NCBI GenBank assembly: GCA_025456085.1
Contig: JALOLF010000012.1
Span: forward strand, 1-64,000
Direction of reading: 5' to 3'
DNA length: 64,000 nt
From: Acidimicrobiales bacterium
GTDB lineage: Bacteria; Actinomycetota; Acidimicrobiia; Acidimicrobiales; Acidimicrobilacustridaceae
Of the stretch, positions 43,119-52,997 are shown piece by piece. Below the pieces are notes generated by a model that did not search any database, had not been told where the DNA came from, and saw nothing but the letters and a program-made list of their open reading frames with translations. The stretch's first letter is position 1; the number at the start of each line of letters is the position of its first letter. Position numbers and translations under genes: made by a program.

Positions 43119-45764
43119 TCAGCCGTCCACGGCCCCCAGCACACCGGCGAGGTCGGCGCGTGATCCGACGCCCAGCTTGATGAACACCCGGTAGAGGTGG
43201 TTCTCGACGGTGCGCTCCGAGACCACCAGCAGCGTGGCGATGTCCCGGTTGGAGCGACCGGCGGCAGCCAGCTCCGCGACCTGTCGCTCCCGCGGCGACA
43301 GGGGTCCCTGGCCGTGTCGTGACGCCAACGGCGGCGTGCTGGCCGCCGGCAGGCTCTCCAGCAGCGCACCCGTGCGCCCCTCGTTTCGAAGCGCCGCTCG
43401 TCGCTGGCCCGCACCGCGCCGCAACCGGGCGGCACGAGCGTGGGACTCGGCCGCGAAGAGTGCCGCGCCCATCGCCTCGAAGCCGTCCGCGACGGCGTCG
43501 AAGGCGGCCGGGTCCCGCGCCAGGCCTGCCCGCACATAGGCCACACGGGCGGCAGACAACGGCGACCGCTCGCCCGGGAGCGCGTCCACCACGACGGCGG
43601 CCAGGTCGTCGAGGCCCAGGCGGGCGAGGTCGTGGGCGATCCACGACGCGAACGCCCAGGCACCCCGCACGCGGGCCAGTTCCGAGGCCTCGGCACCGAG
43701 GGAACGGGCCCGGGCCTGGTCGTGCTCGGCCATCGCCACCCAGGCACCGGCGAGACGCTGCAACGGCTCGAACAGCTCGAAGCACTCCGCCGGGTAGGCA
43801 GCCATGCGCGCCAGCGCCGCCCGAGCGGTGGCGGTCTCGCCGAGACCGGCCGCGGCGAGGGCCACGCCGGTGCCACACCAGCGTGCCGGCCCGCGCAGTC
43901 CGCACTCCATCCACAACAGCTCGGCTTCGAGCAGGCGCCGCAGGGCCAGATCGAGATCACCCGCCACCAGCGCGCTCGACCCTCGCAGCACGGCACCCCA
44001 CGCCCGCGCCTGACGGTCGGGGCGGGACCGGGCCGCGCCGTCGACCAGCTCCGCGAGCGAGACGGCCTCGGCCAGCCGGCCGTCGTAGAGCAACCCGAGC
44101 TGCAACCCGACGACGTGCAGGTCGACGTCGCCGAGCAGATCCGCGCGCTCGTCCTGGAGGGCGCGGTGCAGCTCGCCGGCGATCTCGGCCGCCTCGGCGC
44201 CCCGGTCGGCATAGGCGAGGGACTGGGCCAGGGCCAGCCCGGCGATGAAGCGCACCCACGCCCGCCGGTGTCCCACGTACCGCCGGCCCACGACCTCGGC
44301 TTCGGTGATGCGCCCGTCGAGCACCGCGAACACGCCGAGCTGCGCCTGCAGCAGCGCACCTTCGTCGCCCGTCCCGTCGAGCCCGGCATGCAGCGCAGCC
44401 AGCGCGCGCCCGCGGTCCTGGTCCCCCCACCAGTGCTCCTCGGCCACCCGCAGGTCCATGGCCGCCCGCTCCCAGGGGTCCTCGACCAGGGGCCTGAACC
44501 GTTGAACGAGCTCGATGGCCTCGGCGTGCGCGCCGCGCTGACCCAGGCACCACGCGGCCACGAGGGCGGACCGGGCGTCGGGACGGGCCTCGCAGGCAGC
44601 GAGCGCGAGACGTGCGCCCAACCCGGTGTCGCCGAGCTCCGTGGCCGTCGTCGCCGCTGCGAGCAGCTCGTCGGCCGGTGGGGTCACGCCGCCGTTGAGG
44701 TACCAGGCGGCCATCTGGACGCGGGCCTCACCGCGCTCGGGGAGGGTCCCGTCGGCGAGCGCCCCCTGTGTCGCCTCGGCCAGGGAACGACACAGCCGCA
44801 GCGAGCCGAGGGCGGGGAGGCGGGCGCGCAACAGCTCGCGCACCAACGGGTGGCCGACGTCGACCACGGTGCGACCGGCGACGCGACGTACCCGGAGGTG
44901 CGCGCCGCGCTCCAGGCGCTCGAGGCGCGCCGGGGTCACGAGTCGGCCGAGCACGGCGAGATCCAACTCGCCGGCGACGGCGACCAGCTCGACCGCATCG
45001 AGCTCGTCGCCCGGCAGACTGAGCAGCCGCGCGAGCACCACGTCCTCGAGCACGGGCGTGACCGTCAGCTCGCCCCGCAGGCGCCACAGACCGGCCTCCT
45101 CCACCAGGGCCCCGGTCGCCAGGGCCCCTTCCACGATCTCGCGCAGGTAGAGCGGGTTGCCGTGCGCCACCCCCACGATGCGATCCGCCGAGTGCGGCTC
45201 GAGGCGGCCGCCCAGCCGGGCCGCCACCGCGCGCCGGGCGGCAGCGTCGTCGAGCGGGCCGGGCGTCAGGATGGTCGTGTGGCCGTCGGCGAGCACCGCC
45301 GCGACGGCGTCGGGCAGCTCGACCCCGGTGCGGGCCAGCAGGAGCAACCGCAGCGACGAACCGCCCACCGGCGGTCGATGCACGGCGAGCTGCTGCACCA
45401 GGCCGGCCGAGGTCGGGTCGAGGTTGTGGGCGTCGTCGACCACCAGCACCGACGACGCCGCGTCGCGCGGGGTGCCGGTGGGCGCCGCCAGCGCGTCGAG
45501 GACCGCAGCCAGCGGGTCGTCGAGGCGGCCGTCGAGCAGACCGAGGAACGGGGCCAGCCGGAACGACACGTCGCCGGGTGTGGCGACCACCCGGCGCACG
45601 GCGCCGCCACGGGCGACCAGCGCGTCGGCCACCGCTTCGGCGAGTCGGGTCTTGCCCAGGCCGGCCACGCCCAGGATGGCGACGTGGTGGTCCCCGTCGA
45701 GGGCTCGCACCGTGGCGTCGAGGTCCGCCTGGCGCCCTTCCAGGGGCCACCCACCGGTCGTCAC
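43119..45764 (-). CDS. LAL-type LuxR-family transcriptional regulator
   Basis: This 881-residue regulator has an N-terminal AAA-like ATPase (Walker A GVAGLGKTR near residue 32, Walker B VLVVDDAHNL), a long helical repeat region, and a C-terminal LuxR HTH (about 815-875: LSPRERQVAELAAAGRSNRD followed by IATLLVVSERTVENHLYRVF). LAL proteins typically sense a ligand or stress and activate nearby operons. The start GTG at 45764 has a -10 TACCGT 7 nt upstream, so the mRNA is leaderless. Its probable targets are the two downstream genes. Confidence 0.92.
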   Translation of the reverse strand: MTTGGWPLEGRQADLDATVRALDGDHHVAILGVAGLGKTRLAEAVADALVARGGAVRRVVATPGDVSFRLAPFLGLLDGRLDDPLAAVLDALAAPTGTPRDAASSVLVVDDAHNLDPTSAGLVQQLAVHRPPVGGSSLRLLLLARTGVELPDAVAAVLADGHTTILTPGPLDDAAARRAVAARLGGRLEPHSADRIVGVAHGNPLYLREIVEGALATGALVEEAGLWRLRGELTVTPVLEDVVLARLLSLPGDELDAVELVAVAGELDLAVLGRLVTPARLERLERGAHLRVRRVAGRTVVDVGHPLVRELLRARLPALGSLRLCRSLAEATQGALADGTLPERGEARVQMAAWYLNGGVTPPADELLAAATTATELGDTGLGARLALAACEARPDARSALVAAWCLGQRGAHAEAIELVQRFRPLVEDPWERAAMDLRVAEEHWWGDQDRGRALAALHAGLDGTGDEGALLQAQLGVFAVLDGRITEAEVVGRRYVGHRRAWVRFIAGLALAQSLAYADRGAEAAEIAGELHRALQDERADLLGDVDLHVVGLQLGLLYDGRLAEAVSLAELVDGAARSRPDRQARAWGAVLRGSSALVAGDLDLALRRLLEAELLWMECGLRGPARWCGTGVALAAAGLGETATARAALARMAAYPAECFELFEPLQRLAGAWVAMAEHDQARARSLGAEASELARVRGAWAFASWIAHDLARLGLDDLAAVVVDALPGERSPLSAARVAYVRAGLARDPAAFDAVADGFEAMGAALFAAESHARAARLRRGAGQRRAALRNEGRTGALLESLPAASTPPLASRHGQGPLSPRERQVAELAAAGRSNRDIATLLVVSERTVENHLYRVFIKLGVGSRADLAGVLGAVDG

Positions 45765-45771
45765 GGCGCAG

Positions 45772-45777
45772 ACGGTA
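45772..45777 (-). promoter_or_regulatory. -10 box of LAL regulator gene (leaderless)
   Basis: TACCGT lies 7 nt before the GTG at 45764. Confidence 0.45.
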
Positions 45778-45807
45778 CCGTCCCCCGGCGCCAGCCCGCG
45801 CCGCCGG

Positions 45808-46419
45808 TCAGGCCGGTGGCGTCCAGGTCTTGGCCAGCACCCTGCGCACCAGGGGCTCGAAGGTGCTCATGGGCTCGCTGTCGTAGTCGGGGTCGAAGCT
45901 GACCTCGTCGTAGAGGGCACAGAACTCGGCCGTGCGGTCGAAGTACGGGCTCGAGCGGTACGCCTCCCGCGCATCGGGGTCGATGCCCAGGTGCGTGCCG
46001 TAGAAGTACACCTGGAACACGGGGTGGTGCTCCAACATCCAGTGGTTCGCCTCGGACACGAACGGCCTCAGGACGGCCGCGATGACCTCGCCGTGGTTGA
46101 ACGGCCCGAGGCTCTCACCCACATCGTGGAGCAGCGCACAGACCACGTACTCCTCGTCCCTGCCGTCTCGCAGGGCCCGGGTCGCCGTCTGCAGGCTGTG
46201 CTCCAGCCGGTCGACGGGGTAGGCCTCGTCGGCCGACAGGTCCGTCAGCAGCCCCATGAGGAGATCGGGCAGCTTGCGGATGTTCTCCTCGTGCACACGT
46301 GCGAGCACCGCGAAGTCGGCGTCGGTCCCCTCGTCCATGCGCCGGAAGTGCATCTTGTCGGCGTCACCCGCCGCCCCCGTCGGGTCGCCCGCTCCGGCCG
46401 TCTCCGCCTCTGGTGCCAT
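45808..46419 (-). CDS. HD-domain protein, PhnZ/MIOX-like diiron oxygenase family
   Basis: This 203-residue protein has an HD fold with LEHSLQTATRALRDGRDEEY, ALLHDVGESLGPFNHGEVIA, and HHPVFQVYFYGTH, the ligand set of the mixed-valent diiron oxygenases typified by PhnZ and myo-inositol oxygenase. Members cleave C-P or C-C bonds using O2. The substrate is unknown and no phosphonate gene is nearby. ATG at 46419 is supported by a -10 TACCGT 8 nt upstream, although an ATG 66 bp later is an alternative. Confidence 0.75.
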   Translation of the reverse strand: MAPEAETAGAGDPTGAAGDADKMHFRRMDEGTDADFAVLARVHEENIRKLPDLLMGLLTDLSADEAYPVDRLEHSLQTATRALRDGRDEEYVVCALLHDVGESLGPFNHGEVIAAVLRPFVSEANHWMLEHHPVFQVYFYGTHLGIDPDAREAYRSSPYFDRTAEFCALYDEVSFDPDYDSEPMSTFEPLVRRVLAKTWTPPA

Positions 46420-46427
46420 GGCCGCCG

Positions 46428-46433
46428 ACGGTA
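46428..46433 (-). promoter_or_regulatory. -10 box of HD-domain oxygenase gene
   Basis: TACCGT lies 8 nt before the ATG at 46419. Confidence 0.4.
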
Positions 46434-46507
46434 GCCGCGGGACGGTCCGCTCGGCGCCGCCCCGCAGGCGGCGCCGGCGCAGCGCCGTGGACCGCCATGT
46501 CGCAGGC

Positions 46508-47731
46508 TCAGCGGGCCGCGAACGTGACAGCCAGACGGTCGGGGCCGGTGATGCCCACCGGCGGGCGCCACTGTCCGCCGTCGACCAGGACGGGGCAGGT
46601 GACGCGGCGCGCCAGCACGTCGAGCACGATCTGCAGCTCGGCGCGTGCCAGCGCGGCGCCGAGGCAGTGATGGGGGCCGTGTCCGAAGGCCACGTGGCCG
46701 GCGCCGGCGGACCGGGTCGGGTCGAAGACCTCGGGTTCCGGGAAGGCCGACGGGTCGTGATCGGCTCCCCACAGCGACACCAGCACCGGCTCGCCGGCAC
46801 GCACGGGTACGCCGTGGCGGGTGTCGTCCTCGGTCGCCACCCGTACGACGCTGGTGGCCGTGGAGCGCAAGCGCAGCACCTCCTCCACCACCGCCGCACT
46901 GCTGACGGCGCCGGACGCCACGGCGTCCCACACCTCGGGATGCGCCGACAGGACCCAGACGAGCAACCCGATCTGGTTGCGCGTGGTCTCGTGGCCGGCG
47001 AAGACCAGCCCGGCCACGAACGAGGCGATGTCGTCGGTGGACCAGGGCGGGCCGCCGTCGGCCGCGGCGGGATCGTCGATCGTCGCAGCCAGGCGACTCA
47101 CCAGGTCGTCCGCCGGCTCGCGGCGGCGCGCGTCGACGAGCGTGGTGGCGTACGCCAACAGCTCGGTGAGTGCTGCGTCGACCTCGTGGATGTGCAGCGG
47201 CAGCATGATGGCGTTGAACCCGAGGCCGATCGTGTTGGCGAGGTCGCAGAACCGGTCGCGGTCCTCCTCCGGCACGCCGATCAGCTCGCCGAGTCCCCAC
47301 GACGGGAGCACGTCGGCCAGCTCGGTCATCACCTCGCACTCGCCCCGCTCGACGAAGCCGTCGACGAGTCGCTCCGTCATGGCCACGAGTGCCGGCCGGA
47401 GCCGCTCCACGCGGCGCGGGGTGAAGGTCCGGCTCATGAGCGCACGCCAGCGCCGGTGCTCCTCGCCGTCGTGGTCGAGGGGCGAACGCGCCATCCAGTC
47501 GTGGAAGGGCCCGCTGGTCACACCCTGCAGGGCGAGCACGGTGGTGATGCGATCCTCGTAGCGGCGGTCGGTGAGGACCTCGCGGACCGCCTCGTAGCCC
47601 ACGACGACGGGGCCCATCTCGTTGTGGCACACCGGCCCCGTGCTCCGAGCCTGCGCCAACGCGCCGATCGGGTCGGACAGGAGCCGATCGAGCGGCAACG
47701 CAGGCTGGACCACGGACGTGGTGTCGTCCAC
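46508..47731 (-). CDS. Cytochrome P450
   Basis: This 407-residue soluble P450 has the I-helix oxygen-binding AGHETTRNQ, the K-helix ExxR in VVEEVLRLRS, and the haem-ligand loop FGHGPHHCLGAALARAEL, with Cys356. GTG at 47731 was chosen because a GGGGAGG ribosome site lies 6 nt upstream; the upstream open frame is not homologous. No ferredoxin is adjacent. It is divergent from a TIGR03032-like gene 117 bp away. The substrate is unknown. Confidence 0.93.
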   Translation of the reverse strand: MDDTTSVVQPALPLDRLLSDPIGALAQARSTGPVCHNEMGPVVVGYEAVREVLTDRRYEDRITTVLALQGVTSGPFHDWMARSPLDHDGEEHRRWRALMSRTFTPRRVERLRPALVAMTERLVDGFVERGECEVMTELADVLPSWGLGELIGVPEEDRDRFCDLANTIGLGFNAIMLPLHIHEVDAALTELLAYATTLVDARRREPADDLVSRLAATIDDPAAADGGPPWSTDDIASFVAGLVFAGHETTRNQIGLLVWVLSAHPEVWDAVASGAVSSAAVVEEVLRLRSTATSVVRVATEDDTRHGVPVRAGEPVLVSLWGADHDPSAFPEPEVFDPTRSAGAGHVAFGHGPHHCLGAALARAELQIVLDVLARRVTCPVLVDGGQWRPPVGITGPDRLAVTFAAR

Positions 47732-47848
47732 GTCGACCTCCCCGGCCCTGGCGACGGGTCCCCCGACCCATCGCGGCGCCGGGTGCGAAGCGTAGACGAG
47801 CCCCGACCACACCCGATCCGCGTCGGTGGCACGGCGGGGCACCGACGG

Positions 47849-48943
47849 ATGAACGCTGTCCGGGCCGTGCAGACCGACAATACGGGGGTGATCACCCTCG
47901 CCGAGGCCTTCCGGAGCACGCACACACGGACACTGCCCGACCTGCTGCACGAGCTCGACGTCTCGCTGGTGCTGTCCACGTACCAGCGCGGTCGGGTCAT
48001 CGTCCTGCGCCCGGACCACGGGCACCTGAGCGCGCTGTTCCCCCCGTTCCCCCGCCCGATGGGGCTCGCCCTGCACCGGGACCTGCTCGCCATCGCCACC
48101 CGTCACGAGGTCTGGATCTACCAGGATCACCCGATCGTCGCCGCATCGCTACGACCGCCGGACCGCTACGACGCGTGCTACCTGCCTCGTGCCTGCCACG
48201 TCACCGGCGACATCCGGGTCCACGACGTCGCCTTCGCAGGCAACAAGCTGTGGATCGTCAACACCAGGTTCTCGTGTCTGGCGACCCTGGACTCGCTGTA
48301 CAGCTTCGTGCCCCGATGGCAGCCGTCCTTCGTCACGGCGCTGAGCGCCGAGGACCGCTGCCACCTCAACGGGCTGGCCGTGGTCGACGACGAGCCACGG
48401 TTCGTGACCGCGCTGGCGGTGAGCGACGAGCCCGAAGGCTGGCGGGCCGACAAGGAGGACGGCGGCGTCGTCCTCGACGTGCCGAGCGGCGGGGTCGTCG
48501 TCGCAGGGCTCTGCATGCCCCACTCGCCCCGGTGGCACGACGGCCGACTCTGGGTCCTCGAATCCGGTCACGGCAGGCTCGGCGTCGTCGACGTCGAGCG
48601 GGGCACCGTCGAGACGGTCGTCGAGCTACCGGGTTTCACGCGCGGCCTCGACTTCGTCGGCCCCTACGCGTTCGTCGGGTTGTCCCAGGTCCGGGACAAG
48701 GTGTTCGAGGGCATCCCGGTCACCGACAACGGCCCGGATCGGCGGTGCGGCGTGTGGGTCGTCGACACCCGTTCGGGCGGGGTCGTGGGCTTCGTGCGCT
48801 TCGAGGAGCTCGTCCGGGAGATCTTCGCCGTCATCGCCCTGCCCGGCCGGACCTACCCCCAGCTCGTCGACCCGGCGTCACGCCAGGTCGCCAACGCCTT
48901 CCGCCTGGCTGCCGACCCGCGCCTCGGGCACGACCCCCGATAG
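47849..48943 (+). CDS. TIGR03032-like beta-propeller protein
   Basis: This 364-residue protein shows the phrases of the TIGR03032 family: LVLSTYQRGRVIVL, FPRPMGLALH, HVTGDIRVHDVAFAGNKLWIVNTRFSCL, HLNGLAVVDDEPRFVTAL, and DVPSGGVVVAGLCMPHSPRWHDGRLWVLESG. The repeats suggest a beta-propeller. The family has no established function and often lies near sulfotransferase or peptide-modification genes. It is divergent from the P450 gene. ATG at 47849 is the first in-frame Met before the homology. Confidence 0.82.
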   Translation: MNAVRAVQTDNTGVITLAEAFRSTHTRTLPDLLHELDVSLVLSTYQRGRVIVLRPDHGHLSALFPPFPRPMGLALHRDLLAIATRHEVWIYQDHPIVAASLRPPDRYDACYLPRACHVTGDIRVHDVAFAGNKLWIVNTRFSCLATLDSLYSFVPRWQPSFVTALSAEDRCHLNGLAVVDDEPRFVTALAVSDEPEGWRADKEDGGVVLDVPSGGVVVAGLCMPHSPRWHDGRLWVLESGHGRLGVVDVERGTVETVVELPGFTRGLDFVGPYAFVGLSQVRDKVFEGIPVTDNGPDRRCGVWVVDTRSGGVVGFVRFEELVREIFAVIALPGRTYPQLVDPASRQVANAFRLAADPRLGHDPR

Positions 48944-48947
48944 GGAA

Positions 48948-49685
48948 TCAGCCGACGCCCAGCACGAGGGGCAACTCGGCGTGATCGTCGATGACGTGAT
49001 CCGCCTCGATCTCGCCCTCCGGACCGAGCTCGTGGTCGTCGTTCACCCCCCGGTAGCGCACCGCGATCAAGCCGTGGGCCAGCGCGCCGGCGACGTCGGT
49101 GCGGCGCAGGTCGCCCACGTGGGCCGCCTGCGCCGGGTCGTCGATGCCCAGGCCGGCGAGGGCGTGGGCGAAGATGGACCCGTCGGGCTTGTAGACGCCG
49201 ACCTCGTCCGAGAAGGACCAGTGGTCGAAGTACCGGAGCAGGTCGTGGTGCTCGAGGTAGCTGCGCAGCACCCAGGACGGGCTGAGCCCGACGTCGCAGA
49301 TGATCCCGATGCGCACACCGGCATCCCGCAGCGTCGCCAGGGTGGCGGCGATGTTCGCGGCCGGGTCGACCGGGGCTCGCAGGCCCGACGAGGCGAAGCA
49401 CTCGGTGAGCGCCTCGTGTCGAGCGGTGTCGACGGGCACCATGAGGTCGTCGGCCAGGGATCGGGCCGCGTCCACCGCGGTGAACTGGCGGTTCGCCGCC
49501 CACGCCTCGTCGAAGGCACGCACGATCGCGTCGAGACCGACGTCGATCCGCTGGGCCGGGAGGTCGAGTCCCCAGGCGGCGAACAGCTCCCCCAGGGCGG
49601 CCACGCGAGCGGCGCGGGTCGCCCGCCCGTCGGGCACCATCAACGTGTTCCAGAAGTCGAAGGTGACGGCCCGGGGTGCGTCCAC
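48948..49685 (-). CDS. HAD-superfamily hydrolase
   Basis: This 245-residue haloacid-dehalogenase-like phosphatase has motif I VTFDFWNTL (nucleophile Asp10; the +2 residue is Trp instead of Asp), motif II ICDVG, a Lys in VYKPDGSIF and motif IV HVGDLRRTDVAGA. The helical cap lies at about 20-95. The family is broad and the substrate cannot be told. The missing acid/base Asp at +2 is common in the DFWNTL subgroup of Actinobacteria. It starts 3 bp after the malic enzyme stop and is likely co-transcribed. Confidence 0.86.
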   Translation of the reverse strand: MDAPRAVTFDFWNTLMVPDGRATRAARVAALGELFAAWGLDLPAQRIDVGLDAIVRAFDEAWAANRQFTAVDAARSLADDLMVPVDTARHEALTECFASSGLRAPVDPAANIAATLATLRDAGVRIGIICDVGLSPSWVLRSYLEHHDLLRYFDHWSFSDEVGVYKPDGSIFAHALAGLGIDDPAQAAHVGDLRRTDVAGALAHGLIAVRYRGVNDDHELGPEGEIEADHVIDDHAELPLVLGVG

Positions 49686-49688
49686 GGC

Positions 49689-51092
<1,404 letters not shown>

Positions 51093-51800
51093 GGCGCGCA
51101 GACGCTAGCGTAGTCGAAGCCCAGATCGGGCGCCGTCACCAGTGCGTGGAAGGCGATCCCCTGCTCCGCGGCCAGGGCGCCACAGGTGCCACCGCGGTCC
51201 ACCACGACCAGGATCATCACCGGCTCGGCACCGAGCTCGCGCACCACGCGTGCCGCCTCGAGCGGCGATGCGCCCCTGGTGACGGTGTCCTCGGTGATGA
51301 CCACCCGATCGCCGGGCAGCAGCGCCCCGGCCAGTCGGCCCGCGACGCCGTGGTCCTTGGCCTCCTTGCGGATGGTGAAGGACCGCAGGGCACGGCCCCG
51401 GGTCGCCGCCACCGCGGCGACGCCGTAGGCGACGGGATCGGCGCCCACGGTGAGGCCTCCGATGGCGCTGACGTCGGCGGGGATCACCTCGAGCGCGGCG
51501 TCGGCCACCAGCAGGATGCCGTCGGGCCGACAGACCGTCTGCTTCGAATCGATGAACCAGCTCGACCGACGGCCCGACTTGAGCACGAAGTCCCCGGTGC
51601 GCACGGAATGCGACAGCAGATGGGCGACCAGATCGGCACGGCTCACGTCGACGACGTTACCGGGTGTGACATGCGACCCGACGGCCATCCTCGAGCGGGT
51701 GGTCGAGGACCGCGATCGCCCAGCTCAGCGGCCATTCGGCGCCCCCGACGGGAGCCGGTCGAGCGGATCGGGCGCCTTCGACCGCGGGCGGAGCCGTGCC

Positions 51801-51806
51801 TACACT
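51801..51806 (+). promoter_or_regulatory. -10 box of ParA-like gene (leaderless)
   Basis: TACACT lies 6 nt before the ATG at 51813, so the transcript should begin at the start codon. Confidence 0.55.
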
Positions 51807-51812
51807 CGCCGC

Positions 51813-52568
51813 ATGACCCGCGTCATCGCCGTCGCCAACCAGAAGGGTGGCGTGGCCAAGACGACGACCGTCCACGCGCTGGGCGCGGCGCTGGCGGAGC
51901 AGGGCCAGCGGGTGCTCGTGGTCGATCTCGACCCCCAGGCCTGCCTGACCTTCTCCTTCGGCGTCGACCCCGACGCACTGGAACGATCGCTCCACGACGT
52001 CATGCTCGGTCGGGCGAAGGCCGCCGAGGTGCTGGTCAAGGTGGGAGACGTGCACCTGCTCCCCGCCACCATCGATCTCGCCGGCGCCGAGGTGCACCTG
52101 CTGAGCCGCACCGGGCGGGAGTTCCAGCTCAAGCGGGCACTCGGACCGCTGGTCGGCTCCTACGACGTCGTGCTGATCGACTGCCCTCCGTCGCTGGGGA
52201 TCCTGACCATCAACGGGCTGACCGCCGCCGGCGAGGTGCTCGTACCCCTGCAGTGCGAGACGCTCAGCAACCGCGGCGTCGGCCAACTGCTCGAGACCAT
52301 CGAGGACGTCCGGGCCTACACCAACCCGGATCTGCGCGTGCTCGGCGTCGTGGCCACACTGTTCGACCGGCGCACCCGCCTGGCCCAGGAGGTCGTCGAT
52401 TCGGTGCCCGAGCGGTACGGGTTGCGCGTCCTCGAACCACCCGTGCCCAAGTCGGTCAAGGTGGCCGAAGCGCCTGCGCAGGGTCGGTCGATCCTGGAGC
52501 ACGCGCCCTCGTCGAAACCGGCCCAGGCCTACCGCCAACTGGCCCGCAGCCTCCTGGAGGCCCGATGA
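51813..52568 (+). CDS. Orphan ParA/Soj-family ATPase
   Basis: This 251-residue P-loop ATPase has the deviant Walker A NQKGGVAKTTT at residues 9-19, VDLDPQACLTFSFG, and Walker B VLIDCPPSLGILTINGL. It forms ATP-dependent dimers on nucleoid DNA and usually partners ParB. No parB or parS is in the window. It instead overlaps (ATGA) a small zinc-ribbon protein, suggesting a different cargo. The gene is leaderless with a good -10. A role in positioning some protein complex is inference. Confidence 0.9.
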   Translation: MTRVIAVANQKGGVAKTTTVHALGAALAEQGQRVLVVDLDPQACLTFSFGVDPDALERSLHDVMLGRAKAAEVLVKVGDVHLLPATIDLAGAEVHLLSRTGREFQLKRALGPLVGSYDVVLIDCPPSLGILTINGLTAAGEVLVPLQCETLSNRGVGQLLETIEDVRAYTNPDLRVLGVVATLFDRRTRLAQEVVDSVPERYGLRVLEPPVPKSVKVAEAPAQGRSILEHAPSSKPAQAYRQLARSLLEAR

Positions 52569-52954
52569 CCCCGATCGGCGACGACGAGTCGACCCCCCGG
52601 GGGACGGGGCGTCCCGGCCCACATCGGGGCGCCGCAGGCACCACACCTCGCCACATGGACCCCGCCGGCAAGGCAGCCCTGTTCTCCTCGCCGCCGGTGG
52701 CGGCGCGCGACCAGCTCGGTGTCGGCAACCAGAAGGAGGGTCGCGCCGCGTTCTTCTCGACGGGCCCGCGCCAGGTGGGCACCGTGGTCGTCGCGTGCTC
52801 GTCGTGCGGGTCCCGCAGCCGGGTCTCGCTCGTCGACCTGGGCGTGCGTCTGGTGAGCATCTCGGTGTGGCTGCCCGCCCGTCGTCACGGCCACTGGATG
52901 CGCTGCCCGGCCTGCCACACCCACACGTGGTGCCGCATCGGCTGGAACGAGTGA
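52565..52954 (+). CDS. Zinc-ribbon protein coupled to ParA-like ATPase
   Basis: This 129-residue protein has a disordered Pro/Gly-rich N-terminus (about 1-60) and a C-terminal zinc-ribbon with CSSCG and, 38 residues later, CPACHTHTWC. The segment between them is VSLVDLGVRLVSISVWLPAR. The family is not recognised beyond the ribbon. The start ATG overlaps the parA stop, which couples them. It could be the specificity partner replacing ParB. Confidence 0.72.
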   Translation: MTPIGDDESTPRGTGRPGPHRGAAGTTPRHMDPAGKAALFSSPPVAARDQLGVGNQKEGRAAFFSTGPRQVGTVVVACSSCGSRSRVSLVDLGVRLVSISVWLPARRHGHWMRCPACHTHTWCRIGWNE

Positions 52955-52997
52955 CCTGCCCGTCGGCCGGGAGGCGGGCCGGCCGCTGCTCAGCGGA

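Noticed and set aside
43440-45902. Plus-strand open frame of 820 codons opposite the LAL regulator
   Set aside because: It lacks homology and matches the shadow of the regulator gene.
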